This document shows positions 8,170-17,384 of a stretch of DNA of 64,000 nt, one piece after another (within the stretch, counting starts at the first letter, position 1; each line of letters starts with the position of its first letter). A program made the position numbers and the translations under genes. Source of the DNA: Hoeflea marina (lineage in GTDB: Bacteria > Pseudomonadota > Alphaproteobacteria > Rhizobiales > Rhizobiaceae); NCBI RefSeq assembly GCF_003182275.1, contig NZ_QGTR01000001.1, positions 1 through 64,000 of the forward strand. Reading direction: 5' to 3'. The notes beneath the pieces are model-generated. The model was not told the origin of the DNA. It did not search any database and saw only the letters and a list, made by a program, of their open reading frames with translations.

Positions 8170-10311
8170 CTACGTCTTGTTCTCGTGGAAATGGTTGTAG
8201 ATGAGTTCCGCCGTCGACTGCGAGATGCCGTCGACGGTCAGCAGGTCCTCGACGCCGGCGCGCGACACAGCCTTGGCGGTGCCGAACGCCATCAGCAGCG
8301 CCCGCTTGCGGGTAGGGCCGATGCCGGCGATCTCGTCGAGCGGATTGCGCACCATTTCCTTCTTGCGCCGGGCCCTGTGGGTGCCGATGGCGAAGCGGTG
8401 CGCCTCGTCGCGCATGCGCTGCACGAAATACAGCACCGGATCGCGTGGCGGCAGCGTGAAGGGCTGGCGGCCGAGCATGAAGAAGCGCTCGCGCCCGGCC
8501 TCGCGGTCCATGCCCTTGGCCACCCCGATGGCGGTCACCTTGTCGGCGATGCCGAGTTCGTCGAGGATGGCGCGCACCGCCGTCATCTGGCCCTGGCCGC
8601 CATCGATCAGGATCAGGTCGGGCCAGGCCGGGAAGGCGCCGGTGTCGAGAAGCTCGCTGCCGGTCTCGATCTGGTCGGCCGCGCCGGGCAGCACGCCTCC
8701 GGCATCCGCGCCGGGGTCGCCTGGGGCCGGGGTTTCATCTGCCGGGGCAGGACCCTCGCCGTGCTCCTTGATCAGCCGCGAGAAGCGCCGCTGCATGACT
8801 TCCTTCATCATGCCGAAATCGTCGCCCGGGGTGATCTCGGTCGAACGGATGTTGAACTTGCGGTACTGATTCTTGACGAAGCCTTCGGGTCCGGCGACGA
8901 TCATGCCGCCCACCGCGTTGGTGCCCATGATGTGCGAGTTGTCGAACACCTCGATGCGGCGCGGGACTTTCGCCAGCCCGAATGTGGTGGCCAGCCCCTC
9001 CAGCAGGCGCGCCTGCGACTGGGTCTCGGCCAGATGCCGTCCATGCGCCTCGCGCGCGTTCTGCAGCACGTCGTCGGTCAGTTCCTTCTTCTCGCCCCGA
9101 TGCGGCACGGTGATGGTGACCTTTCTGTCCGAGCGCACAGACAGCGCCAAGGCGAGCAGCGCCCGGTCGGCAAAATCCTCCGAGATCAGCACCAGCTTCG
9201 GCGCCGGCTTGTCGTCGTAGAACTGGCCGATGAAGGCGCCCAGCACCTCGCCGGGCTCCAGCGACGGATCCGCCTTGGGGAAATAGGCGCGGTTGCCCCA
9301 GTTCTGTCCGGTGCGGAAGAAGAACACCTGGATGCAGGCGAGCCCCGAATCGGTGTGGATGGCGAAGACGTCGGCCTCGTCGACCGTCTGCGGATTGATG
9401 CCCTGGTGGCCCTGCACATGCGACAGCGCCGACAGCCGGTCGCGGTAGACGGCGGCGCGCTCGAAATCCATCTCGTCGGACGCCTGCTGCATCGCCGCAC
9501 CGAGATGCGACTTCACCGCCTGGCTGCGGCCGGAGAGAAAGTCCCTGGCTTCGCTCACCAGTTCGGCATAGCCATCGAGGCTGATCTCGCCGGTGCAGGG
9601 CGCCGAGCAGCGCTTGATCTGGTAAAGCAGGCACGGCCGCGTGCGGCCCTCATAGGTGGAATCGGTGCAGGTCCTGAGCAGGAAGGCGCGCTGCAGCGCG
9701 TTGATGGTGCGGCCCACCGCGCCGGCGGAGGCGAAGGGGCCGAAGAAGTCGCCCTTGCGCGAGCGCGCGCCGCGGTGCTTGAAGATCGCCGGCGCCTCGT
9801 GGTCGCCGGTGATCAGGATATAGGGAAACGACTTGTCGTCGCGCATCAGCACGTTGAAGCGCGGCTTCAGCCGCTTGATCAGATTGGCCTCGAGCAGCAG
9901 CGCGTCGGTCTCGGTGCGCGTGGTGACGAACTCCATGTTCGTCGTCTCGGCGATCATCCGGGTGATGCGGTTGGTGTGGCCGCGGCCCTGGGCGTAATTG
10001 GTCACCCGCTTCTTCAGGCTGCGCGCCTTGCCGACATAGAGCACGTCGCCGGCAGCATTCATCATCCGGTAGACGCCGGGCTGGTTGGGCAGATGCCTGA
10101 CCAGCACCTGGATCACCTCGGCGCCCTTCAGACCCGGGGTAACGCCCGGACTTTCATTCCACTCCACCGGCGCGAGGATGTTGTCTGCGGGGGCGACGCT
10201 GGCGGCATCGTCCTCCTCGTCGTTGTCGTTCTCGTCATAGACCATGCCGCCGTCGGAGACGGGCGTATCGGCGCTGCGGCCTGGCGATTTCGGGGTCGGG
10301 GAACGGCTCAT
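8170..10311 (-). CDS. uvrC: Excinuclease ABC subunit C
   Basis: UvrC cuts on both sides of a lesion in nucleotide excision repair, working with UvrAB. The 713-residue protein has an N-terminal acidic extension (about 1-55, with [11 protein letters not shown]) that is rhizobial in style. Next are the GIY-YIG nuclease ([23 protein letters not shown]), a Cys cluster ([13 protein letters not shown]), the UVR helix pair, the RNase H-like second nuclease ([21 protein letters not shown]) and C-terminal helix-hairpin-helices ([23 protein letters not shown]). The ATG at 10311 overlaps the upstream SDR stop as ATGA. Confidence 0.95.
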   Translation of the reverse strand: MSRSPTPKSPGRSADTPVSDGGMVYDENDNDEEDDAASVAPADNILAPVEWNESPGVTPGLKGAEVIQVLVRHLPNQPGVYRMMNAAGDVLYVGKARSLKKRVTNYAQGRGHTNRITRMIAETTNMEFVTTRTETDALLLEANLIKRLKPRFNVLMRDDKSFPYILITGDHEAPAIFKHRGARSRKGDFFGPFASAGAVGRTINALQRAFLLRTCTDSTYEGRTRPCLLYQIKRCSAPCTGEISLDGYAELVSEARDFLSGRSQAVKSHLGAAMQQASDEMDFERAAVYRDRLSALSHVQGHQGINPQTVDEADVFAIHTDSGLACIQVFFFRTGQNWGNRAYFPKADPSLEPGEVLGAFIGQFYDDKPAPKLVLISEDFADRALLALALSVRSDRKVTITVPHRGEKKELTDDVLQNAREAHGRHLAETQSQARLLEGLATTFGLAKVPRRIEVFDNSHIMGTNAVGGMIVAGPEGFVKNQYRKFNIRSTEITPGDDFGMMKEVMQRRFSRLIKEHGEGPAPADETPAPGDPGADAGGVLPGAADQIETGSELLDTGAFPAWPDLILIDGGQGQMTAVRAILDELGIADKVTAIGVAKGMDREAGRERFFMLGRQPFTLPPRDPVLYFVQRMRDEAHRFAIGTHRARRKKEMVRNPLDEIAGIGPTRKRALLMAFGTAKAVSRAGVEDLLTVDGISQSTAELIYNHFHENKT

Positions 10312-11075
10312 TCTGCGATGTTTGCAACATCTGGCGTCTGCCACGCAAGATGCTGACCTCCGTCCAGGGCAATCATCTGCCCGGTGATCGATCCGGTCTC
10401 CCACAGGTAGCGGATGGTGCTGCCGAATTCCTTCAGCTCCGGCCCGTGGCCCAGCGGCACGGAGTCCGCCTGTTGGGCGAAATCCTCGGCCGACTGCCGC
10501 TCGTTGGCCAGCGTCGGCCCGGGGCCGATGGCGTTGACGCGGATGCGCGGCGCCAGCGCCTGCGCCATGGTCTGCGTTGCCGTCCACAGCGCCGCCTTGG
10601 ACAGTGTATAGGAGAAGAACTTCGGCGTCAGCCGCCAGACCCGCTGGTCGATCATGTTGACGATCAGCCCGTGCGAGGTGGCGGGAAGGCCCCTGGCCAT
10701 GGCCTCGGCCAGGATCAGCGGCGCCTTGAGATGAATGGCGAAATGCCGGTCGAAGCCGGCCTCGTCGAAATCGTCGGCGGCATCCTCCTGGAACACCGAG
10801 GCATTGTTGACCAGCAGGTCGATCGGCCCCAGGGCCTCGGCCACCTCGGCGTGCAGCCGCCGGACCGCCGCCGCGTCGGAGAGGTCGGCCAGGAACACCC
10901 GCGCCCGGCCGCCGGCGGAGCGGATGGCCTGCGCCACGGACTCTGCTTCCTCGCCGGAGCGGTTGGCATGCACGGCGACGTGAAATCCGTGGCGGCCGAG
11001 ATCTTCGGCGACGGCGCGGCCGATCCGGCGGCCGGCGCCGGTAACCAGCGCGATCTTACCCTGTGGTGTCATCAA
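10308..11075 (-). CDS. SDR-family oxidoreductase, pteridine-reductase-like
   Basis: This 255-residue short-chain dehydrogenase has the nucleotide motif TGAGRRIG (Rossmann), NNAS, and the catalytic Tyr-Lys pair in [14 protein letters not shown], the [10 protein letters not shown] segment after strand 2, and an Asp/Gln-rich active-site strand (NMIDQRV) in place of the catalytic Ser resemble FolM/PTR1-type dihydropteridine reductases. That would make it an NADPH-dependent pterin reductase, which is inference. It is translationally coupled to uvrC by an ATGA overlap. A second ATG directly follows the first and either may be used. Confidence 0.8.
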   Translation of the reverse strand: MMTPQGKIALVTGAGRRIGRAVAEDLGRHGFHVAVHANRSGEEAESVAQAIRSAGGRARVFLADLSDAAAVRRLHAEVAEALGPIDLLVNNASVFQEDAADDFDEAGFDRHFAIHLKAPLILAEAMARGLPATSHGLIVNMIDQRVWRLTPKFFSYTLSKAALWTATQTMAQALAPRIRVNAIGPGPTLANERQSAEDFAQQADSVPLGHGPELKEFGSTIRYLWETGSITGQMIALDGGQHLAWQTPDVANIAE

Positions 11076-11179
11076 GCCGTCCTGTCTGAGTCCCCGTGCA
11101 GGTCAAGTTGTCTCGCGTCCGCCGTGCTGGTGCAAGTCCCGCCGGCCAGGCGAGTGCGGTCCCGGCGACGCGGACGGTG

Positions 11180-12121
11180 CTAGAACACCGACGCGATGTA
11201 GACGCCGAAGGCCGCCAGCATGGCGATGCCGCCGAGCTTCCTGATCGGCACCGACCAGTGCGCCAGCGCCACCACCAGCAAGGCCGTGGCCAGCATCACC
11301 CACATGTCGATGTGAATCACGCGCGCATCGACATCGAGCGGCAGAATCACGCCGGTCAGTCCGAGAATGAGCCCGATGTTGAAGATGTTGGAGCCGACCA
11401 CATTGCCGATCGCCACCGCGCCGGACCGGCGGTAGGCGGCCATTAGCGAGGTCACCAGTTCCGGCAGCGAGGTGCCGACGGCGACAACGGTCAGTCCGAT
11501 GGCGGTTTCCGAGGCGCCGAGCAGCCGGGCGATCGCGGACGCCGCGTCCACGGTCAGCCAGGCCCCGATGGGAAGTCCGACGAGGCCGCCGGCCATGAAC
11601 ACGGCGATCCATGTCGTTGACAGCAACTCGTGCGCCGGCTCGGGGCGGTCGCAGGCCGGTGGCATCGCCAGCCGTCCGCGGCGCGCCGAATGGATCTGCC
11701 AGCCGATATAGCCGAACATGATCGCCAGCAGCACGGCGCCGTTGAGGCGGGTGATCTGGCCCGAGGCCATGAAGGCCATCAGCACGGCACTGACCAGCAC
11801 CATCACGATCAGCGAGACGCCGATGCCCTTCTCATTGCTGTGGATCGTCATCAAGAGCGCCGGAGCGCCCATCACCAGCAGCACATTGGCGATGTTGGAG
11901 CCGACCACATTGCCGATGGCGATTCCCGACTCGCCGTTGAACGCCGCCTGCAGGGACACGAACAATTCCGGCGCCGAGGTGCCGAATGCCACAACAGTTA
12001 AGCCAATGATAAGAGGATCGATGGCCAGACGCTCGGCCAGGCCGACGGCGCCGCGGACCAGATAGTCACCTGCCACAACGAGCAGGATCAGGCCCGCAAC
12101 CAGCGTTAATATGCTTATCAT
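11180..12121 (-). CDS. Calcium/sodium antiporter of the CaCA family
   Basis: This is an inner-membrane cation exchanger of 313 residues, YrbG-like. The two inverted halves are visible from their paired alpha repeats: GTSAPELFVS with GNVVGSNIAN in the first half and GTSLPELVTS with GNVVGSNIFN in the second. The acidic residues in these repeats bind the exchanged cation. About ten hydrophobic helices are present. The ATG at 12121 removes a non-homologous upstream stretch and gives the expected hydrophobic N-terminus. It is divergent from the porin gene. Confidence 0.92.
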   Translation of the reverse strand: MISILTLVAGLILLVVAGDYLVRGAVGLAERLAIDPLIIGLTVVAFGTSAPELFVSLQAAFNGESGIAIGNVVGSNIANVLLVMGAPALLMTIHSNEKGIGVSLIVMVLVSAVLMAFMASGQITRLNGAVLLAIMFGYIGWQIHSARRGRLAMPPACDRPEPAHELLSTTWIAVFMAGGLVGLPIGAWLTVDAASAIARLLGASETAIGLTVVAVGTSLPELVTSLMAAYRRSGAVAIGNVVGSNIFNIGLILGLTGVILPLDVDARVIHIDMWVMLATALLVVALAHWSVPIRKLGGIAMLAAFGVYIASVF

Positions 12122-12402
12122 AGGGAAATACGGGCTTTCTGGTGAGGTTTCGATAGGCCCCATATAGGCTGTGGCGGCCTCAATGCAACGCCGCGCCGCC
12201 GGCCCCGTGCCTGCTCGTCCCTGAGCAAAGCCGAATTTGTTGCCCGTCCGCAACAGCCGGGGGCGCCTTGTTTGTGCCGCGTTGTTTCCACATTTCGGCT
12301 CCGCGCCCGCCGCATTCATCCACCATCTTAGGCACTCGAGGGGGACGGAACCCAACCCGACTTCATCCGTTGTGATGATGGAAATAAACCAAGGAGTTTT
12401 CT
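12122..12402. promoter_or_regulatory. Divergent intergenic region, antiporter / porin
   Basis: These 281 bases must carry the start signals of both the antiporter (minus) and the porin (plus). A clear ribosome site, CAAGGAG, stands eight bases before the porin ATG, in keeping with high expression. I see no convincing -35/-10 pair and no RNA gene. Confidence 0.4.
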
Positions 12403-13041
12403 ATGCGTACGACCAAAATGGCGCTTCTCGCCGCCACCATGATGCTGCCATTGTCGTTCTCGGCCCATGCCGCTGACGCCATTATGGACCAGCCCGCCGA
12501 GCCGCCGGTTGCCGACCTGGCGACCGCTCCTGCCTATCTGTGGGCCGGTGGCTATGCCGGTGTGTTCGGCGTCTACAGCCGCGGCGACACCGATGTGGCC
12601 GGCGACGGCAACAACGGTTTCGGCGGCGGTGTCTACGGCGGCTACAACTGGCAGATGGACAACTTCGTCTACGGTGTGGAAGCCGATGTTGCGCTCAGCA
12701 ACAATGACACCTCCAATGGTCTCGTTGGCGCCGAGCAGGGCGTGAACGGTTCGCTGCGTGCCCGTCTCGGCTATGACGTCAACCCGTTCCTGGTCTATGC
12801 GACCGGTGGTCTGGCCGCGTCGAAGTTCAAGCTCAACGATGCCACGTCCGACGACAGCAATGTCCACTACGGCTACACCGTTGGTGCCGGCGCCGAAGCG
12901 TTCCTGACCAAGAACATCACGGCCCGCGTCGAATACCGCTACACCGACTACCAGTCGAAGGATTACGATCTCGACCTGGGTACTGTGTCGAGCGGCTTCG
13001 ATGACAACTCGGTCCGCGTCGGTCTCGGCGTCAAGTTCTGA
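12403..13041 (+). CDS. Outer membrane beta-barrel protein, Omp25/Omp31 family
   Basis: This is a 212-residue rhizobial major outer membrane protein. A signal peptide of about 23 residues ends SAHA before ADAIMDQP. An eight-stranded barrel follows, beginning with the family hallmark APAYLWAGGYAGVFGVY and including YGGYNWQMDNFVYGVEAD and YGYTVGAGAEAFL. The last residue is Phe (VGLGVKF), the BAM recognition signal. A strong ribosome site and a strong terminator suggest an abundant product. The fold is recognised; the specific role (structural or diffusion) is not. Confidence 0.92.
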   Translation: MRTTKMALLAATMMLPLSFSAHAADAIMDQPAEPPVADLATAPAYLWAGGYAGVFGVYSRGDTDVAGDGNNGFGGGVYGGYNWQMDNFVYGVEADVALSNNDTSNGLVGAEQGVNGSLRARLGYDVNPFLVYATGGLAASKFKLNDATSDDSNVHYGYTVGAGAEAFLTKNITARVEYRYTDYQSKDYDLDLGTVSSGFDDNSVRVGLGVKF

Positions 13042-13077
13042 TCCGACATCGCCGGCAATCTTTGCCGGTGTGTTTGC

Positions 13078-13110
13078 AAGCCCGGGCGTTCGCGCCCGGG
13101 CTTTTTTGTT
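13078..13110 (+). terminator. Strong intrinsic terminator of the porin gene
   Basis: An 11-bp perfect stem (13078-13088 with 13093-13103) is closed by a stable TTCG tetraloop, and the T-run TTTTTTGTTT overlaps and follows its 3' arm. It lies 37 bp past the stop. Confidence 0.93.
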
Positions 13111-13189
13111 TCGCGAATGGAATGGCCAGGGACCTGATCGGTGCTGGCCGCGATGGCGTCTGCGCGGCTGCCGGCGCCTGTGTTCGGCT

Positions 13190-13594
13190 TCAGATGCCGA
13201 ACAGGTGACTTCCCACCACATAGGCGGCCCAGATGCCGTTGATCAACAGCAGGCAGAAGACGGCGAACGAGCCCAGATCCTTGGCATGCTGGCCCATGGA
13301 GGAGATTTCCGGGGAAACCCGGTCGACCAGTTCCTCGATGGCGGTGTTGAGCGCCTCGATGGCGATCAGCAGCAGGAACAGCACCAGGGCGCCCACATGG
13401 GCGGTGGCATCGGCGCCGATGGCCGTGAACACGACGACGATGCAGCCATAGGAGATCGCCTCGTGCCGGAACGCCGCCTCCTGCCAAAGCCGCATGAGGC
13501 CGCCGCCGGAATACCGCGCGGCGGCGAATGCGTGGCGCCAGCCTTCGATCTTGACAGGCCGTCGCTGCGAGCCCGGCTCTCCGTGCTCGCTCAT
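13190..13594 (-). CDS. dgkA: Diacylglycerol kinase
   Basis: DgkA phosphorylates diacylglycerol to phosphatidic acid in the inner membrane, returning it to phospholipid synthesis. The 134-residue protein has three hydrophobic helices and the DgkA signature IEALNTAIEELVDRVSPE followed by AKDLGSFAVF, which holds the catalytic Glu residues. Its ATG overlaps the eptA stop as ATGA. The pairing makes sense because EptA releases diacylglycerol from phosphatidylethanolamine. Confidence 0.95.
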   Translation of the reverse strand: MSEHGEPGSQRRPVKIEGWRHAFAAARYSGGGLMRLWQEAAFRHEAISYGCIVVVFTAIGADATAHVGALVLFLLLIAIEALNTAIEELVDRVSPEISSMGQHAKDLGSFAVFCLLLINGIWAAYVVGSHLFGI

Positions 13595-15213
13595 TGGCTT
13601 GCCGCCTGCCGGCAGCCGTTGCTCAGGTCGAGTTTCGGGTCGCGGCTGGCTGCGATGATGTCCATCATGCCGAGCGCTGTATGATAGAGATTGTCATGCG
13701 AGACTTCTTCACCGGCCAGCGCTGAAATGCAAGCCCGGTCGATCTTCGCCGCACCGGCAAATCCGTCCGACATCCACATCACGAAGGGCACATGTGTCTG
13801 TTCGCGCGGGGCGAACATGTAGGGCGTGCCATGCAGGTACAGGCCTTTCTCACCCAGCGATTCGCCGTGATCGGACATGTAGAGCATGGCGCCGGACAGG
13901 GTGTTCGCGCGCGCCTTCAGCCTGTCGATCACGCCCGAGAGGATGTGGTCGGTGTAGAGGATGGTGTTGTCATAGGCATTGACGATCTCCTCCTGGGTGC
14001 ATTCGGCGAACTCCGCCGTGCGGCAGTCGGGGACAAAGCGTCTGAATTCGTCCGGATAGCGCAGGAAATAGGCCGGGCCGTGGCTGCCGAGCTGGTGCAG
14101 CACCAGCACCGAATCCGAGGAGACGCCGTCGAGCCAGCCATCGAGGCGGTCGAGCAGGATCCCGTCGAGACATTCGTGGCTGACGCAGTAGGCAGGATCG
14201 TTGAGCGCGGAGAAGTCGGTCGACGCCGACCGCGCGGCGACACCCTTGTCACCGGTGTTGTTCTCCCACCATTCCACCTGCACACCGGCATGGCGCAGGA
14301 CGTCGAGAAGGTTCTCTGTGTACTGGCCGCGCTCGAAGCTGAAGTCGCGGCGGCCGAACTGCGAGAACATGCAGGGGATGGAGGTGGCGGTGGCGGTCCC
14401 GCAACTGGTGGCATTGGGGAAATAGGTGATGTCCTGCTTCTCGAGCAACGGGTTCGTCGTCCGACTGTAACCGCCCAGCGAGAAGTTCTGCGCGCGCGCC
14501 GTCTCGCCGGCGACAATGATCGTCACCATGGGTTTGCGGTCCGCCGCCGCAGCAATGCCCCTGCGCGCGTCGGCATCGACGACGACGACTTCGCGATTGA
14601 TGTTGCTCGCGGTCTGGAACGAATATTGCGACACGCTGACCAGCGGCGTCACCGGAGTGAGATATTTCAAAAGATCCCTGTGCTGGCGCAGCGTCGACGC
14701 AATGGCCGGCATCTGCAGCGCCGCGCTGGCGACGAAGATCGCCGCCAGCATCACGGTCAGCCCGGCGTTCCAGGCGAGCTTGGCCATGAACGGCCGGTGC
14801 ACGATCCGGATCCAGGCGATGAGCATGGCGGGCACGATCGCGAAGAGCAGATAGTGCAGCAGGAATCCCGGCGTCATCAGGTGGCCGGCTTCGGCCGGCG
14901 TCGTCTGCACCGTGTTGAGGATCATCTCGCGGTCGATGACGGCGCCGAACGAATCAGTGAACCAGGCGGTCGCCGCCGCGATCAGGATGAGCAGGATGAA
15001 GATGGGCTTGGTCAGGTACTTGACCGAGACGACGACCATGCAAATGGCGAAGCCTGCGGAAATCGCGATCGCAAACGCCCAGAAGCCGGCGGAACCGTCG
15101 CCGAAGTAGTCGGACGCCTTGGTCCAGAATGTCGCGTTGAACGCGAGCACGAGATAGGCAGCCACCAGTAGGCTGAGCAGTTCACTGCGGATGTGCGGGC
15201 GTTTGAGATGCAT
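13591..15213 (-). CDS. eptA: Lipid A phosphoethanolamine transferase
   Basis: EptA moves phosphoethanolamine from phosphatidylethanolamine to lipid A phosphates, lowering surface charge and sensitivity to cationic peptides. The 540-residue protein has about five N-terminal transmembrane helices and a periplasmic alkaline-phosphatase-like domain. The nucleophile is Thr238 in AGETARAQNFSL, and the metal ligands lie in LYMSDHGESLGE and LHGTPY. Paired cysteines (SCGTATATSIPC, YCVSHEC, DC/EC) match the family disulfides. The ATG at 15213 removes an upstream stretch without homology. It is coupled to dgkA. Lipid A structure in this organism is unknown, so the acceptor is inferred. Confidence 0.92.
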   Translation of the reverse strand: MHLKRPHIRSELLSLLVAAYLVLAFNATFWTKASDYFGDGSAGFWAFAIAISAGFAICMVVVSVKYLTKPIFILLILIAAATAWFTDSFGAVIDREMILNTVQTTPAEAGHLMTPGFLLHYLLFAIVPAMLIAWIRIVHRPFMAKLAWNAGLTVMLAAIFVASAALQMPAIASTLRQHRDLLKYLTPVTPLVSVSQYSFQTASNINREVVVVDADARRGIAAAADRKPMVTIIVAGETARAQNFSLGGYSRTTNPLLEKQDITYFPNATSCGTATATSIPCMFSQFGRRDFSFERGQYTENLLDVLRHAGVQVEWWENNTGDKGVAARSASTDFSALNDPAYCVSHECLDGILLDRLDGWLDGVSSDSVLVLHQLGSHGPAYFLRYPDEFRRFVPDCRTAEFAECTQEEIVNAYDNTILYTDHILSGVIDRLKARANTLSGAMLYMSDHGESLGEKGLYLHGTPYMFAPREQTHVPFVMWMSDGFAGAAKIDRACISALAGEEVSHDNLYHTALGMMDIIAASRDPKLDLSNGCRQAASQ

Positions 15214-15282
15214 CGAACCATCCGTACGGGCGGGGCCACATTCTGTTTGACGACTCCGACCGGGGCTTGCGGCATGACCGTC

Positions 15283-15319
15283 CGTCTGACCACACCGCAC
15301 CGCGCGGGGTGGTCAGACG
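15283..15319. promoter_or_regulatory. Dyad upstream of eptA
   Basis: CGTCTGACCAC (15283-15293) and GTGGTCAGACG (15309-15319) form a perfect 11-bp inverted repeat with a 15-base centre, 70-106 bp before the eptA start. No T-run adjoins it on either strand, so an operator is more likely than a terminator. The regulator is unknown. Confidence 0.5.
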
Positions 15320-15394
15320 CCGTCGATCTAGAACTTGTCTTTGTTTCTTGCAAGAACCAAGGTGACGCAGCCTCGCCGCACCGGCGATGTTCGG

Positions 15395-15991
15395 TCAGCC
15401 CTTCGGCCGCAGTCCGTCGAGCTCGGGGAAACTGATCGAGAATTTGCGCGAGAACGCCTTGAGCTTGGGCCGCCCGCGTTCCCACTGGCCCGGAAAGCGC
15501 AGCGCCAGGTAGGACGTCATGGCGGCAACCGAAAAATGGCCGCCGTGAAGCGTCTTGCCGAGTCTCGGCATGTTTGCCTCCAGATGGTCCATGCCGCGTT
15601 CGGCCTTGGCCCACTGCCGCTCGATCCAGTCCTGGTGCACCTTTTCCTCCGGCCGCATGCGCTTTTCGTAGACGATGGCGAGCAGGCAATCGCAGATGCC
15701 GTCGGCGAGGGCCTCGAGCACTTCGGCGTCGGTCCGCTTTTCGCCCTTGCGCGGATAGATCCGCCTGCTGCCCTCGCGATCGAGGTAATGCATGATGGCG
15801 CGGCTGTCATGAATGCCGCGGCCGTCATCGAGGACAAGCGTCGGAATCTTGCCGAGCGGATTGGCGGAGATGAGCTCCGCGGGATCCTTGCTGGTTTCGA
15901 CGATCACCGACTCGAGGTCCATGCCCGCATGCTGGGCGGCCATTCGCACCTTGGCGGAATAGGGGGAGGCGGGGGAATAGAGGATTTTCAT
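15395..15991 (-). CDS. Glutathione S-transferase family protein
   Basis: This is a 198-residue GST. The N-terminal thioredoxin-like domain begins MKILYSPASPYSAKVRMAAQHAG, where Ser in SPYS sits at the usual catalytic position. The glutathione contacts NPLGKIPTLVL and GIHDSRAIMHYLD follow. The C-terminal domain is helical. The ATG at 15991 starts the thioredoxin fold directly. It resembles the GST proteins that rhizobia carry in many copies. The substrate is not predictable. It has no obvious operon partner. Confidence 0.88.
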   Translation of the reverse strand: MKILYSPASPYSAKVRMAAQHAGMDLESVIVETSKDPAELISANPLGKIPTLVLDDGRGIHDSRAIMHYLDREGSRRIYPRKGEKRTDAEVLEALADGICDCLLAIVYEKRMRPEEKVHQDWIERQWAKAERGMDHLEANMPRLGKTLHGGHFSVAAMTSYLALRFPGQWERGRPKLKAFSRKFSISFPELDGLRPKG

Positions 15992-16043
15992 GGGATACCT
16001 TCTGCAATGATCGGACGAGGCCGGGACGGTGGGGAGCCACCGG

Positions 16044-16799
16044 TCAGCGCGGCGGCGGAACGGCCAGGCTTCCGGCCTGGCAGCCCGCGGCGTCGACTTC
16101 GCGGCAGGCGCGGAACTCCAGCGCATGGGTAAGGCAGATGCGCACTTCCTGCAAGCGCCCGCCCTTGCAGACGGCTGCGATTCCGGTCCGGCTCATGCCG
16201 GGATTGGCATCGACGAAGGCGCTTTCAGCCGCCGTAGATGAAAGGTTGCGCGGCGAGTCGGCAAAGACCTGCGGAATGGCGATCCGCGCCCGCGCCGCGC
16301 GTGTGACGCGAAAGAAATCCTGCTGGCTCAGCCCCGCGCACAGACCGTGCTTGCGCCACATGTGCCCCAGCAGCCCCATGCTGGGGACCAGATCCAGCAT
16401 CGGTGCGCCCGCCGCCTCCGTCACCCTTTCGGACAAGGCGGAGGCGCAGTATTGCGGATAGCCGTGCTCGAACTGCGGCCAGAGGCCGTGGACGACAAAG
16501 CCGAGTTCCCGACCGGACGCGCATTGGCCGCCGCCGCCGGCATCGGCGCCCAGGCAGTAGCTGGGCGACCAGGACAGCGCCAGCACGTAGAAATCAAATC
16601 CCTTGCCGCGGGGGAGATCGGCGGGAACAGGCGAGGGCTGCGATGTCTGCGAAGCCCGCGGGGCAGCGGCGTCTTGGGTCGCGGTGTCGCCACCATCCGC
16701 ATCCGAACAGCCGGAAAGTGCCACAAGCAGTGCCGCGGCAGCGGCGACCGGCCGCAGCAAGGAGCCGACCGTCACGGCGCTCAGCGCACCGAGCGGCAC
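16044..16799 (-). CDS. Ribonuclease T2-family lipoprotein with altered catalytic motif
   Basis: The 251-residue protein belongs to the RNase T2 family. The N-terminus is a lipoprotein signal with lipobox LSGC (Cys31), so it is probably anchored in an envelope membrane. CAS I is intact (FVVHGLWP, His104). CAS II reads HMWRKHG (146-152), so the residue between the first His and Trp is Met instead of the usual acid-base Glu; Lys150 and His151 are kept. Activity may be lowered or rearranged. Its start overlaps the end of the preceding secreted protein by 19 bp, suggesting joint expression. Confidence 0.82.
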   Translation of the reverse strand: MPLGALSAVTVGSLLRPVAAAAALLVALSGCSDADGGDTATQDAAAPRASQTSQPSPVPADLPRGKGFDFYVLALSWSPSYCLGADAGGGGQCASGRELGFVVHGLWPQFEHGYPQYCASALSERVTEAAGAPMLDLVPSMGLLGHMWRKHGLCAGLSQQDFFRVTRAARARIAIPQVFADSPRNLSSTAAESAFVDANPGMSRTGIAAVCKGGRLQEVRICLTHALEFRACREVDAAGCQAGSLAVPPPR

Positions 16800-17236
16800 C
16801 AGGCGCCGTAGACCTTGAAGGGGTCGAGGCCGGAGATGCAGAACTCGACATTGTCGGCAATCCCGGCAAATCCCATGCCGGCTTCGATCAGATACCAGAT
16901 CTCACGCTTGTGGCCGTCGTTCATCCGGGCTGTCGCGTGGCAGTAGAGCCGACCGATCGGCTCGCCATATCCCGCGGGGACGACGCGGTTCGTCTCCGGA
17001 TGATGGATGGCGTCGATCGCCAGGCCGCGCTTGAGCAGGTGCTGGTCGGTCCAGACGAACCGCTTCTGAATGTAGGTGAGCACCTGCGGCGCCTCGCAGG
17101 CTGGAAAGTTGCCGCCGGTGAAGGCGCGCGCCGGCGTCGCGGCGACAGGCATCAGCGCGGTGATGGCAAGCAGCCCCGCCATGGCGAGGCGAAGCGCGGC
17201 GGCGCCGGCGGGACGGCGTGAAGTGCGGATGCTCAT
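16781..17236 (-). CDS. Secreted protein of unknown function, partner of RNase T2
   Basis: This is a 151-residue protein I cannot assign to a named family. A long signal peptide ends about PARA before FTGGNFP. The mature part has four conserved-looking cysteines (PACEAP, LYCHATA, EFCISG, AWCRS), which could make two disulfides in the periplasm. The GMGFAGIADNVEFCISGLDP stretch looks strongly constrained. The ATG at 17236 is chosen because the signal peptide starts there. It is directly upstream of, and overlaps, the RNase T2 gene, so a role with that nuclease (cofactor, inhibitor or chaperone) is possible but unproven. Confidence 0.7.
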   Translation of the reverse strand: MSIRTSRRPAGAAALRLAMAGLLAITALMPVAATPARAFTGGNFPACEAPQVLTYIQKRFVWTDQHLLKRGLAIDAIHHPETNRVVPAGYGEPIGRLYCHATARMNDGHKREIWYLIEAGMGFAGIADNVEFCISGLDPFKVYGAWCRSVR

Positions 17237-17384
17237 CAGGATTTCCTTTGTGCTGACCGAATCTTGGAACGCCAAGCGGGCAAACAATGATCAAGTGCCG
17301 CAGGGGCGTCAAGTCAAGGGCTGGCGCGCGAAATGGTTGCTTTGGCGTTCATCGTCGCGCGGCGCCGCCGCCGGAGCGCGGCCC

